DNA of 64,000 nucleotides from Obscuribacter phosphatis_A (lineage in GTDB: Bacteria; Cyanobacteriota; Vampirovibrionia; Obscuribacterales; Obscuribacteraceae), in contig JAFLCK010000015.1 in the NCBI GenBank assembly GCA_017303615.1, positions 1-64,000 of the forward strand. Direction: 5' to 3'. The notes under the pieces were generated by a model. The model worked only from the letters and a program-made list of their open reading frames with translations. It made no database searches and was not told the origin of the DNA. The translations under genes were made by a program, and so were the position numbers. This document shows positions 25,704-34,129 of this stretch, in pieces. Each line of letters begins with the position of its first letter. Within the stretch, counting starts at the first letter, position 1.

Positions 25704-25708
25704 AATAT
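25700..25708. other. Chimeric junction between two genomes
   Basis: To the left, the DNA follows the STAND/FGE paralogue in very GC-rich sequence. To the right, it is a near-balanced region in which the minus strand encodes a BtpA-like protein that is open through IKIYADI and loses homology at this point. Both genes are cut in mid-domain. Codon use, gene content and composition change at once and stay changed to the window end. An assembly join is the simplest reading. Confidence 0.9.
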
Positions 25709-26177
25709 CGGCGTAAATTTTTATGTGCTGAGCGCCGAGAGCCGCGCGCAATCTAATCAGCTCTGGCGCACAAGACTGATGTAGTCCTTCGTCGCCGATA
25801 TGAGCAAAGACAAAGCCCTCTACCCTCAAGAAATCTAGTTCGGCGGCAATAGCAACGGCAAGCGCCTCTCTATTGGCTGCCGCCAAAAGCTGTACGCCTA
25901 TGGGACAGGTAAATCTTTGTCTGATAGCTACCGCCACTCTGGTCATGGCGGCTGTTGTCTCAGGCTCAACCCTTCCTCTTAAATATGGCAAGTCATGCAT
26001 ATTCTCGAGGATGATGCCATCGGCGCCCCCATCTAAATAGGTTTCAGCATCTTGTAGTGCTTCATCGACAATTTGATCGATGCTCTTCGCCCCTCTGAAG
26101 TCGGCTGCTCCCGGCAGCGGTTTGACATGCACGGCGCCAATCAGAGCCGGATGTTTTTTGTTGAAATTGTCTAGCAT
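25704..26177 (-). CDS. BtpA/SgcQ family protein, C-terminus missing
   Basis: About 158 residues of a TIM-barrel-like protein. It opens LIGAVHVKPLPGAADFRG, then GGADGIILENMHDLPY, PIGVQLLAAANREALAVA and LRVEGFVFAHIGDEG, all BtpA family blocks, and it ends at HIKIYADI, where family members continue for another 100 residues. BtpA is required for stable photosystem I in cyanobacteria, but most homologues lie in sugar or nucleoside catabolic loci. The truncation is caused by the sequence join and not by a stop codon. The start at 26177 is the ATG before the first barrel strand. Confidence 0.85.
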
Positions 26178-26226
26178 TTTTTATCTCCGGCAGAAATAGA
26201 CAAATCTAGTTTAGCCTAAGCCAACT

Positions 26227-26958
26227 TTAGGCAAGCAAGACAGCTCGCAGAGGCGAGGCTTCCAATTCTTCCATCTTGAGAGGCAGCGCAATTAATTGAT
26301 AAACACCCTCTTCCACCTCACTTAAATCTAGATTCTCCAGCCAGACCATACCGGCTTCTTCTAATATGTGGTGGGTGGCCAATACTTTGGCATTTATATG
26401 ATCGACTGAAGGGGTGTCAAGTCCGACTAACTTGGTTTTCTCCTGAGCAAGATATTTGGCGGTCTCAGTGCCGATATAGGCATAGCTCGCTTCAAACTGC
26501 TCCGGTGCTACCTTGGTTAGGGTCTTGAACAAGACTCTCTCAGGCATCTGCAAGTCAAACTGCTTTAGCAAAGAGGCAATTCTAGCCTTGATTTCGCCGA
26601 GGTGCTCCCCGCCAATTTCTTCTCGCCAGTCTTGGGCTTCATTTTCAGAATCTTCAACTTGGTTTGCCAATCTGGTCAAGTCAATCACCAAAACAGTACC
26701 GAGGAAGGCTGAGAGCTTCATAGCCGCCGCCCCGAGGCTCTGATCGCTCAAGTCGCCTTTGATATGCACCGGGGCGTCGGCATGACTGCCCACATGCGGG
26801 CTCATGGTGAAAGCCGTGAGATTGATGACGCCGCTTTCTTGATAAGACAAGGTGACTCGCTTAGAAAACGGCACATCGCCAGGAAAACAGGCGGTGCGGC
26901 TGCTTACCGGTTGCGAGATATCAATGATGCGATTGAAGCTCAGGCTGCTTTTCTTCAC
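26227..26958 (-). CDS. Cyclase-family metal hydrolase (kynurenine formamidase-like)
   Basis: 243 residues. The motif SPHVGSHADAPVHI matches the metal-binding HxGTHxDxPxH signature of the cyclase family (PF04199), and FKTLTKVAPEQF...LVGLDTPSVDH gives the second conserved block. Members include KynB, which deformylates N-formylkynurenine, and various amide or lactone hydrolases. Here the signature has GSH in place of GTH, a small change. The gene begins inside the 3' end of the asparaginase-like gene (38-base overlap), so the two are co-transcribed. Neighbouring RidA and aldehyde dehydrogenase genes favour amino-acid breakdown. Confidence 0.85.
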   Translation of the reverse strand: MKKSSLSFNRIIDISQPVSSRTACFPGDVPFSKRVTLSYQESGVINLTAFTMSPHVGSHADAPVHIKGDLSDQSLGAAAMKLSAFLGTVLVIDLTRLANQVEDSENEAQDWREEIGGEHLGEIKARIASLLKQFDLQMPERVLFKTLTKVAPEQFEASYAYIGTETAKYLAQEKTKLVGLDTPSVDHINAKVLATHHILEEAGMVWLENLDLSEVEEGVYQLIALPLKMEELEASPLRAVLLA

Positions 26959-28102
26959 TGAAAGCTCCTTGCACTTGGAAGTGAAAATGGGTTTTTATGT
27001 GGTCGACTTTGATACCGCCGGCGGCATCGGTTTTTGTCTCTCCTTTAGGAGGCAACAAATGCAGCTGTCGGAGCAGTTCCTTCAAGATAATTTCCATATG
27101 TTTGTTTTCAAAGCCGGAGCTTAGTTTGATGCAAATAGCCAGACCATTTGGATATTGATCGCTGACAATGGAGACGCCGAGTAAGCCGTCTGCCCCTTCT
27201 TTAGCGGCGGCAGTAAAAGTCTGACCGGGGAACAGTTCACCGGTCATGACTTTGTAATCGACACGGCCTAGACCGGAAAGATGCCGGGGATAGTGATTCA
27301 TGATGGAACCAAGTTCTCCCCAAGCCTGCCACTGGCTGGGCAGACTTTCTTTATATCGGCGAAAGCCGAAGAGACTTTCATAAATGCAGGCGATTTCAAA
27401 GGTGCTTAAAGCATAATTGGGCAGTTGGCAACCATCGGTGGTGGCAACAAAACTTTCTTTGCTGCGCCCGGTAAAGGTCGACAAAATATTGATCAAGTCG
27501 TTGTGGTGTTGATGATTACTCTTGATGTAGTTGCCGTATGCTTCTGGATCGACGGCTTTGAGCGCGGCAAGATAACCCGCATGTTTGCCGCTGCAATTGT
27601 GGTATCGCCGGCGAGGCTTTTCCGCGCGTTCTTTCATCAAGGCTTTGCTTTCGCTAGAGACCGGTGTGGCTGGGGGGCAAGCCAGCATTGATTCTTCTAT
27701 ACCGGTAATCTTGATTATTTCTTCAAGGGCCTCTATGTGCATTGGTTCGCCCGAATGCGAAGCCATGAAAAGGGCATAATGTTCTTCTTTGAGCTCCGGG
27801 TAGGCCGCTTTCAATATTTCAATGTGAGAGAGTAATTGCCAGGGCTTAAGCAGAGATCTGGTCCAGAGGGTGAAATTATCATCACCGACACCGACCAGCT
27901 TTTGGTAGCGGTCTTCAAGCGGAAGGGCGAAAGGCTCGCCCAAGGAAGCTCGCTCCTGTTCTTTATTGGTTCGGGCTTTTCTCACCACTACGCTAATAAT
28001 GCCGTATACGGTTACTTCGGTCTTTTCTCCCCTTTCAATGGTGTAGAGGGGGCGCCATGGCAGCAGGGCGGGATTAGCCTTATCTTCGGCACAGAGTGTC
28101 AT
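26921..28102 (-). CDS. L-asparaginase II family protein
   Basis: 393 residues. It has the PF06089 hallmark YHNCSGKHAGYLAAL and HSGEPMHIEALEEII near residue 130, and no signal peptide, so it is probably cytosolic. The type member is a thermolabile asparaginase of Rhizobium, unrelated to the E. coli enzymes. The N-terminal 40 residues before VTVYGIISVVVRKAR look like an added segment. It overlaps the cyclase gene and is divergent from the RidA gene, 76 bases apart, so both promoters lie in that short gap. Confidence 0.82.
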   Translation of the reverse strand: MTLCAEDKANPALLPWRPLYTIERGEKTEVTVYGIISVVVRKARTNKEQERASLGEPFALPLEDRYQKLVGVGDDNFTLWTRSLLKPWQLLSHIEILKAAYPELKEEHYALFMASHSGEPMHIEALEEIIKITGIEESMLACPPATPVSSESKALMKERAEKPRRRYHNCSGKHAGYLAALKAVDPEAYGNYIKSNHQHHNDLINILSTFTGRSKESFVATTDGCQLPNYALSTFEIACIYESLFGFRRYKESLPSQWQAWGELGSIMNHYPRHLSGLGRVDYKVMTGELFPGQTFTAAAKEGADGLLGVSIVSDQYPNGLAICIKLSSGFENKHMEIILKELLRQLHLLPPKGETKTDAAGGIKVDHIKTHFHFQVQGAFSEEKQPELQSHH

Positions 28103-28178
28103 GATTATTCTCTAAAGATCTAATGCACGTAAGCCAGTTTAAATTAACTGCTTAGAGAGTTTCAAGCGGAGCGGTCTC

Positions 28179-28613
28179 ATGGGAAAACAAGCCATCAATC
28201 CGGGGCAGTCGGCGCCCGGACCTTTGGGTGCTTATTCGCACGCCATTAGAGTAGGTGATCTGCTTTTCATCAGCGGTCAGGGTTGCCGCGATGCCAAAAC
28301 AGGCGTGGAGCGCGGCCTTACTTTAGATGAAAGCGGTAAAGTTTTGGCTTATGACATCGAAGCCCAGACCAGGGGTGTACTCGATAATCTAGGCGTTGTT
28401 CTCAAGCATGCCGGCCTCGACTATAGCGATGTTGTCGACATTACTGTCTTCTTGCACGACATGAACGATTTTGAAAGATACAACAAGGTGTATGCCACTT
28501 ATTTTTCGCACTTACCGGTACCGCCCTGTCGAACTACTGTGCAGGTGGCGCGTCTGCCCGGGCGTAACTATATCGAGATGAAAGCCATAGCCAGTTTCGC
28601 TAAAGAAATCTAG
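28179..28613 (+). CDS. RidA/YjgF family enamine/imine deaminase
   Basis: 144 residues in the typical trimeric RidA size range. It contains PLGAYSHAIRVGDLLFISGQ, VLDNLGVVLKHAGLDYSDVV, and the Arg of PCRTTVQVARLPGRNYIEMK. Close relatives include 2-aminomuconate deaminase, which is often encoded next to an aldehyde dehydrogenase in tryptophan or aminophenol breakdown. RidA more generally removes reactive imines. It opens a plus-strand operon and is 17 bases upstream of the aldehyde dehydrogenase gene. Confidence 0.88.
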   Translation: MGKQAINPGQSAPGPLGAYSHAIRVGDLLFISGQGCRDAKTGVERGLTLDESGKVLAYDIEAQTRGVLDNLGVVLKHAGLDYSDVVDITVFLHDMNDFERYNKVYATYFSHLPVPPCRTTVQVARLPGRNYIEMKAIASFAKEI

Positions 28614-28630
28614 TTTTTAGGGAGTTAAAA

Positions 28631-30100
28631 ATGTCTTCAGCCCTGACCAAGATCGATCATTTTATCGATGGTGATTACACTCAGTCGGCGAGTGCTGCCA
28701 CTTTTGAGAGTATCAACCCCTCCACCGGCGCCCCTCATGCCTTGGTGGCCAGTGGTGATGCCGCCGATATCGATAGGGCGGTCACTGCCGCCCGTCGCGC
28801 TTTCGAGAAAGGCGACTGGTCGGGTCTATCTGTGGCTGAGCGCTGTCAGTATTTGAAGCGCATCGGTGATCTGATTATGGAGCGGCGCAAAGAATTGGCT
28901 GTGGCTGAATCAACCGATAACGGCAAACCTATCAGTGAAAGTTTTGATGGCGACATATTGCGCTCAGCTTCCAATTTTCATTTTTTCAGCCAGTTTGCCG
29001 CCAGTCATGCTGATGAGGCCTATAGCGGCGGCTTGGATGAAAGACACGTGGCAATTAGAGAACCGCTTGGTGTCTGTGGTCTGATTACACCTTGGAATCT
29101 GCCGCTCTATCTGGCTACCTGGAAAATTGCACCGGCACTGGCCATGGGCAATACGATTGTTTTGAAACCGGCAGAATGGACGCCCTATACTGCCTATCTA
29201 TTTGCCGATATCACTAGAGCTGCCGGTTTACCGCCTGGTGTATTCAATATAGTAAACGGCTTTGGCGCTAAGTCGGCTGGCGAGGCTCTCACTCTCCATC
29301 CAGATGTCAGGTCGATTTCTTTTACCGGTGAGACTTCCACCGGCAAAGCCATCATGCGTGCTTCTTCCGATACGCTCAAGAAACTCTCTTTTGAACTGGG
29401 CGGCAAGGGGGCCAATATCATCTTTGATGATGCCAATCTTGATGAGGCGATACCCACGGCTGTGCGTGCCGCTTTCCGCAATCAGGGGCAGATTTGTCTG
29501 GCCGGTTCGCGCTTGTTTGTACAAAAAAAGGTCTACGACCAAGTGGTGGAAAGGCTCGTGCAAAGAGTAAAAACTATCAAAGTAGGAGATCCGCTCGATC
29601 CCACTACACAGATGGGCGCCCTGGTCTCGCGCGAGCATCTCGATAAGGTGCTCTCTTATATTGAAATCGGTAAGCAAGAAGGGCAACTTCTCACTGGGGG
29701 CGAGCCTATCGGCGCCCAACTAGGCTCTCAGTTCAAGAACGGCTATTTCCTTAGTCCGTCTGTTTTTGCCGGGCTCAAGAGCGATTCGCGTTTCTTGCAG
29801 GAAGAGATCTTTGGTCCGACCCTACCGGTGGTGGCATTCCAAGATGAAGAGGAAGCGATCGCTCTAGCTAATAATTCACCTTATGGATTATCTGCTTCAA
29901 TTTGGAGCCAAGATGTCGATAGACTGCATAGACTATCTACGCGCATTAAGGCCGGCATGATTTGGATCAACACCTGGTTCTTGCGCGATTTACGCACACC
30001 CTTCGGCGGGCAAAAGTCATCAGGTATCGGCCGTGAAGGCGGGCGCTACAGTCTGGAATTTTTCTCTGAAGCTAAATGCATCTCTTATAAATATCGTTAG
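28631..30100 (+). CDS. NAD-dependent aldehyde dehydrogenase (aminomuconate-semialdehyde type)
   Basis: 489 residues, full family length. The substrate/cofactor motifs are complete: GLITPWNLPLYLATWKIAPA, FELGGKGANIIFDD (general-base Glu), NQGQICLAGSR (catalytic Cys), and EIFGPTLPVVAF. The best match by eye is the 2-aminomuconic/2-hydroxymuconic semialdehyde dehydrogenase group, and the adjacent RidA gene agrees with that reaction. The substrate is an inference. AGGGAG precedes the ATG. The next gene starts 17 bases after the stop. Confidence 0.88.
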   Translation: MSSALTKIDHFIDGDYTQSASAATFESINPSTGAPHALVASGDAADIDRAVTAARRAFEKGDWSGLSVAERCQYLKRIGDLIMERRKELAVAESTDNGKPISESFDGDILRSASNFHFFSQFAASHADEAYSGGLDERHVAIREPLGVCGLITPWNLPLYLATWKIAPALAMGNTIVLKPAEWTPYTAYLFADITRAAGLPPGVFNIVNGFGAKSAGEALTLHPDVRSISFTGETSTGKAIMRASSDTLKKLSFELGGKGANIIFDDANLDEAIPTAVRAAFRNQGQICLAGSRLFVQKKVYDQVVERLVQRVKTIKVGDPLDPTTQMGALVSREHLDKVLSYIEIGKQEGQLLTGGEPIGAQLGSQFKNGYFLSPSVFAGLKSDSRFLQEEIFGPTLPVVAFQDEEEAIALANNSPYGLSASIWSQDVDRLHRLSTRIKAGMIWINTWFLRDLRTPFGGQKSSGIGREGGRYSLEFFSEAKCISYKYR

Positions 30101-30117
30101 TGGAGTAAAGCTAAATC

Positions 30118-30876
30118 ATGGATCTGTTCATCAAGGGTAAGAAAGCTCTGGTTACCGGAGGTACAAAGGGCATCGGCCGTGCCATCGCCCAGACCCTAGC
30201 TGCTGAGGGGGCGCAAGTCTTATCTTCGGCTCGCGAGAAAGCAGATCTCGGTTCCGGTATAGAAGTTTTTCCTTGTGATCTCACCGAGGTGGAAAGTCGC
30301 AAGGCACTAATTGAGCAGACAAAGAAAGTTTTGGGTACAGTCGATATTCTTGTGCATAATGTCGGTGGTCCAGCTCCTTCAGATGTTCTTTCTACTTCGG
30401 CTGAGGCTTGGCAAGGTGGTTTTGAGAGGCTATTTCAATCGGTCAGTCATTTGAACGAAGCCTTTATTCCGGGTATGCGCGAAAGGAAGTTTGGAAGAGT
30501 AATCTGTGTGACATCGCTATCGGTGGTCGAGCCCATCGCCGGACTGGCGGTCTCAAATGCGTTGCGTTCGGCTGTTACAGCCATGCTTAAGACCCTTGCC
30601 GATGAAGTAGCGGCAGATGGAATTACAGTAAACTGTGTCGCCCCTGGAGCAATCGATACTGAAAGACTAAAGTCTCTCATGCAGGCGCGTATAGCCCGCA
30701 CCGGGCAAAGTGCGGCAGAGTACGAAAAACAGTACCTTTCGGCAATTCCGGCCGGACGTCTCGGTACACCGGAAGAATTTGCCAGTTGTGTTGCTTATCT
30801 TGCATCTAAGCAGGCTGCCTATATTACCGGGTCGACCATTGCCATTGACGGCGGCAAGCGCAGAAGTACCTATTAA
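30118..30876 (+). CDS. SDR-family protein with atypical active site
   Basis: 252 residues with the nucleotide-binding loop TGGTKGIG, HNVGG (in place of NNAG), and the C-terminal YITGSTIAIDGG. At the usual YxxxK position it reads SNALR (residues about 144-156, GLAVSNALRSAVTAMLKTLA), so neither the catalytic Tyr nor Lys is present. A known subgroup of SDRs shares the SN-LR form and its chemistry is unclear. It is co-transcribed with the aldehyde dehydrogenase. It could be a binding protein or use different residues. Confidence 0.82.
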   Translation: MDLFIKGKKALVTGGTKGIGRAIAQTLAAEGAQVLSSAREKADLGSGIEVFPCDLTEVESRKALIEQTKKVLGTVDILVHNVGGPAPSDVLSTSAEAWQGGFERLFQSVSHLNEAFIPGMRERKFGRVICVTSLSVVEPIAGLAVSNALRSAVTAMLKTLADEVAADGITVNCVAPGAIDTERLKSLMQARIARTGQSAAEYEKQYLSAIPAGRLGTPEEFASCVAYLASKQAAYITGSTIAIDGGKRRSTY

Positions 30877-30901
30877 ATTTAGCCATATTTGAGGTGTAGA
30901 G

Positions 30902-32053
30902 ATGAAATTTCTAGTGCTTGGGGCCGGCAAAATGGGCTATGCCGTAGCCTATGATTTAATTCGCTCACCTAAGGTCGAAAAAGTTGTTCTCACCGACCGT
31001 TCTGAAGCGATTCTCAAAAGCACCGCCGACCGTTTGAAAGATCCTAAACTGGTACCAGCCCTGGTGGATGTCACCAATGAGCGCGAACTGGGTCAGCTTA
31101 TGGAAGAAGTCGATGTAGCCATCAGTTGCGTCACCTATGAGCATAACTATGAGCTCACTAAATTGGCACTTTCCACCCGCACGCATTTTGTCGACTTGGG
31201 CGGCAATGAAGAGCTTGTGCGCAGACAGTTCTTGCTTGATGAATTGGCAAAAGAAAGAGGTGTATCGATAATACCCGATGCCGGTTTGGCTCCGGGTATG
31301 GTATCGCTTTTGGCTGCTTCTGCCGCCGAAAGTCTCGATGAAGTCTATGATATGCGCATTCGTGTCGGTGGGGTACCTATTGACCGCGAGATCAATACCC
31401 TCGGTTATGCCCAGGTCTTTTCGGTAGAGGGTCTGATCAACGAATATAGTGAAGACTGCACTCTCATTCGCGATGGTAAGCTGCTTCAATTACCGGCTCT
31501 GTCTGAGCTGGAAGAAATCGAATTCCCGCCGCCTTTTGGCCGCATGGAGGCGTTCAATACTTCAGGTGGTATTTCTACTTTGCCTCAGTCTTATCTGAAC
31601 CGCATTCAACATTTAGACTATAAAACAGTGCGCTATATCGGGCACTGTCAAGCAATCAGAGCTATGCAAGAATTAGGATTTTTCAGCCCCGAGAAATTTA
31701 ACGGCAGCGAGCTTAGCCCCAGGGCGGTTTTGGCTGGTCAATTGGCTAAACATTTGCCAGTGGGCGAGCCCGATGCCGTTCTGTTACGAGTCTCTGTTTC
31801 AGGCAATAAGAGCGGCAAACCTTCTCAATTGGTCTTTGACTGTGTGGACTATGCCGACCAGGCTGTGGGGCTGTCGGCCATGATGCGCATGACCGCCTTC
31901 CCGGCTTCTATTTTGGGTCAAATGCTCGCTCGTGGCGACATAAACAAAAGGGGTGTACTCAGGCAGGAAGAGTCTGTACCCACCCGTTTATTCCTGACTG
32001 AACTTTCAGGGCGGGGTATTGCTATAAAGATGACCGAGCGAATCAATACTTAA
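30902..32053 (+). CDS. Saccharopine dehydrogenase-like oxidoreductase
   Basis: 383 residues: N-terminal Rossmann motif FLVLGAGKMGYAVAYDL, a VDVAISCVTYEHNYELTKLA strand-loop, FVDLGGNEELVRRQFLLDEL, and the central PDAGLAPGMVSLLAASAAE. This is the saccharopine dehydrogenase/LYS9-like fold used in lysine metabolism, but similar proteins serve other amino-acid oxidations. It is 25 bases after the SDR gene. A role in the same breakdown route as the upstream genes is likely; the substrate is unknown. Confidence 0.82.
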   Translation: MKFLVLGAGKMGYAVAYDLIRSPKVEKVVLTDRSEAILKSTADRLKDPKLVPALVDVTNERELGQLMEEVDVAISCVTYEHNYELTKLALSTRTHFVDLGGNEELVRRQFLLDELAKERGVSIIPDAGLAPGMVSLLAASAAESLDEVYDMRIRVGGVPIDREINTLGYAQVFSVEGLINEYSEDCTLIRDGKLLQLPALSELEEIEFPPPFGRMEAFNTSGGISTLPQSYLNRIQHLDYKTVRYIGHCQAIRAMQELGFFSPEKFNGSELSPRAVLAGQLAKHLPVGEPDAVLLRVSVSGNKSGKPSQLVFDCVDYADQAVGLSAMMRMTAFPASILGQMLARGDINKRGVLRQEESVPTRLFLTELSGRGIAIKMTERINT

Positions 32054-32134
32054 CTTAGACGAAAGGGCAAATTTAATGTCCAGTTTGCCCAACCTGCGCA
32101 TAGAACTCTTCACTTGGCGAAAGAGGAGTTGACG

Positions 32135-32677
32135 ATGATTGACCGACCGGTTGCATTCAGTGACGCAGTGAGCAAGAAGAATGAGAACAGCGAAGTAGCC
32201 AATCTGATCAATCCTTACCGGATGCCTGAAGCCTTTAATAGAGGGGATAGTAAAGGGGATAGAAGTCCCATCCAGTGGTCTGAGAGTATTGAAGACAAGG
32301 TGCGCGAGGCTCGCGAGAACGGTAAGCCACTGGTGGTCTATTTCACCATAGAAGGCAGCAAGGAATGCGACTGGTGCCGGGCTATGGATACATCTTTCAA
32401 AGACCCTAGCATAGGCGCCCTTGCTGGAAAGGCAAATTTCCTCAAGGTTGCCTTGCGCGACGGCGTCGAGAACGATTCGATGAAGCTTGCCAGGGCTTTA
32501 GATATCAAGGCTTTCCCCACTGTTTCGGTACTCAATATTGAGAAGAACGGACAAGTGAATGAAGAGGCTCGAATAATTGGCTATCAGTCGGGTACCACCC
32601 TGAAAGCCAATTTAGATAAGGCGATTAATCAAGGCAATAAGCCCGAGCAACTTGGCGATAAGGCTCTGGTGGCATAG
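32135..32677 (+). CDS. Thioredoxin-fold protein
   Basis: 180 residues, no signal peptide. Residues about 65-165 form a thioredoxin-like domain: KPLVVYFTIEGSKECDWCRA, then DIKAFPTVSVLNIEK with the cis-Pro. The redox site reads CDWC (CxxC), so it is potentially active. The N-terminal 50 residues are polar and likely disordered. The ATG at 32135 follows AGAGGAG and was chosen over an upstream TTG at 32114. It lies in the gap between the catabolic run and the M20 peptidase. Confidence 0.8.
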   Translation: MIDRPVAFSDAVSKKNENSEVANLINPYRMPEAFNRGDSKGDRSPIQWSESIEDKVREARENGKPLVVYFTIEGSKECDWCRAMDTSFKDPSIGALAGKANFLKVALRDGVENDSMKLARALDIKAFPTVSVLNIEKNGQVNEEARIIGYQSGTTLKANLDKAINQGNKPEQLGDKALVA

Positions 32678-32733
32678 AACCTATATAATTTAGAGCGACA
32701 GTCTAGAGTCGTTTAAATTAAAAGAGGGAAACA

Positions 32734-34119
32734 GTGACCTTGAATATTGAAGAAGCCAACAGTCAGAAAGAGTCTGTTTTGTCATATGCCGACAAGCAAC
32801 GCAGTAGTTTCGAGGCTAAACTCAAGAAAATAGTCGACTTGGCCTCTGTCAGTATGGAACCGGAGCGTCGTCCTGAGATTGATGGCACTGCCGAATTGGC
32901 CCTTGCGTACCTGCGCGAAATGGGTGCCAAAGGCGAGATCGTCAAGACAAAAGGCTATCCGGTCGTGATTGGCGAGTTCCATCATAGTGCCAAAGCTCCC
33001 ACCGTGACTGTCTATAACCATCTAGATGTGCAGCCTGCCTTGGCCAGTGAATGGCTTACTGAGCCCTTCGATATGCAAATCGATGGAGAGGTTTACCGCG
33101 GACGCGGCACAACCGATGATAAAGGACCCGCCCTGACTGTACTTTCGGCGGCTCATTTTGCCCATCAAGCCGGTATACCAATCAATATCAAGTTTATCTG
33201 GGAACTGGAAGAAGAAATAGGATCTCCATCTTTCGAGTCTTTCTTGACAGAAAATCTAGCCAAACTCAAGACCGATTCGGTTGTGGTTTCAGATACGATC
33301 TGGGTCTCGAGAGAGCGCCCGGCCATACCTTATGGACTGAGAGGTCTGCAGGCTTTTCTGATCAAGCTCAAGACCGGCACCAAAGATGTACATAGCGGCA
33401 CCACCGGCGGTCTAGCCCGCAATCCGCTCGGCGAAATGGCCGGCCTCATTGCTGCAATTTACGACCCTTGCACTGGTGAAGTAAGAATTCCCGGCTTTTA
33501 TGACGCTGTTCGCCCGGTCGATGAGAGCGAGTTGGATAATTTCGTTGCTTCAGGCTTTACTGTAGAGAATTTCAAGAGAGCCCATGAGCTGGGCAGCACG
33601 CGTACCATGGATGCCGCCCAAGGGGCAAAGAGAATATGGGCGCATCCTACTTTCGAGGTGCATGGTATCACCGGTGGTTATGCTGGTCCGGGCGTCAAGA
33701 CAATTGTGCCTTATCAAAGCGAAGCCAAACTTTCGACTAGATTGGTTCCAGATCAAGATCCAGAGAAAATATTCGAATTGATCAAAGCTTTTGTGCAGTC
33801 TTATAACCCAGATTTTGAGGTGCTCAAAGAAGGTTCACTCAAGCCTTTCTTGGGTGAATTTGTCGGACCCTTTGCCGAAGCAGCCAAAGGAGCCATGCAG
33901 ACTGCTTTCGGTGTGGAACCGGCCTTTACTCGCGAGGGTGGTTCGATTGGGGCTGTGGTCAGTATGCAGGAAAAATTAAATGTGCCCATTACCTTTATGG
34001 GTTTGAGCCTGCCCGAACACGGCTATCATGCCATTAATGAAAACTTTGACTGGCAGCAAGCTAGAGGCGGGCAGGTCATGTTTGTGGATTATTTCCATAG
34101 ATTGTCTAAATTGATCTAG
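32734..34119 (+). CDS. M20-family dipeptidase
   Basis: 461 residues from a GTG start with AGAGGGAAA upstream. The zinc ligands and catalytic residues are all visible: VYNHLDVQP (HxD), GRGTTDDKGP (bridging Asp), WELEEEIGSP (Glu-Glu), and late LPEHGYHAINE (His). It matches cytosolic nonspecific dipeptidase/carnosinase-type enzymes, which release free amino acids from short peptides. It closes the plus-strand run that starts with RidA; the spacing (56 bases) allows co-transcription. Confidence 0.9.
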   Translation: MTLNIEEANSQKESVLSYADKQRSSFEAKLKKIVDLASVSMEPERRPEIDGTAELALAYLREMGAKGEIVKTKGYPVVIGEFHHSAKAPTVTVYNHLDVQPALASEWLTEPFDMQIDGEVYRGRGTTDDKGPALTVLSAAHFAHQAGIPINIKFIWELEEEIGSPSFESFLTENLAKLKTDSVVVSDTIWVSRERPAIPYGLRGLQAFLIKLKTGTKDVHSGTTGGLARNPLGEMAGLIAAIYDPCTGEVRIPGFYDAVRPVDESELDNFVASGFTVENFKRAHELGSTRTMDAAQGAKRIWAHPTFEVHGITGGYAGPGVKTIVPYQSEAKLSTRLVPDQDPEKIFELIKAFVQSYNPDFEVLKEGSLKPFLGEFVGPFAEAAKGAMQTAFGVEPAFTREGGSIGAVVSMQEKLNVPITFMGLSLPEHGYHAINENFDWQQARGGQVMFVDYFHRLSKLI

Positions 34120-34129
34120 ACTGGATTGC

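Noticed and set aside
25640..25800. Natural horizontal transfer or integration site at the composition change
   Set aside because: No integrase, tRNA, repeat or insertion element at the boundary, and both genes are cut; an assembly join explains it better.
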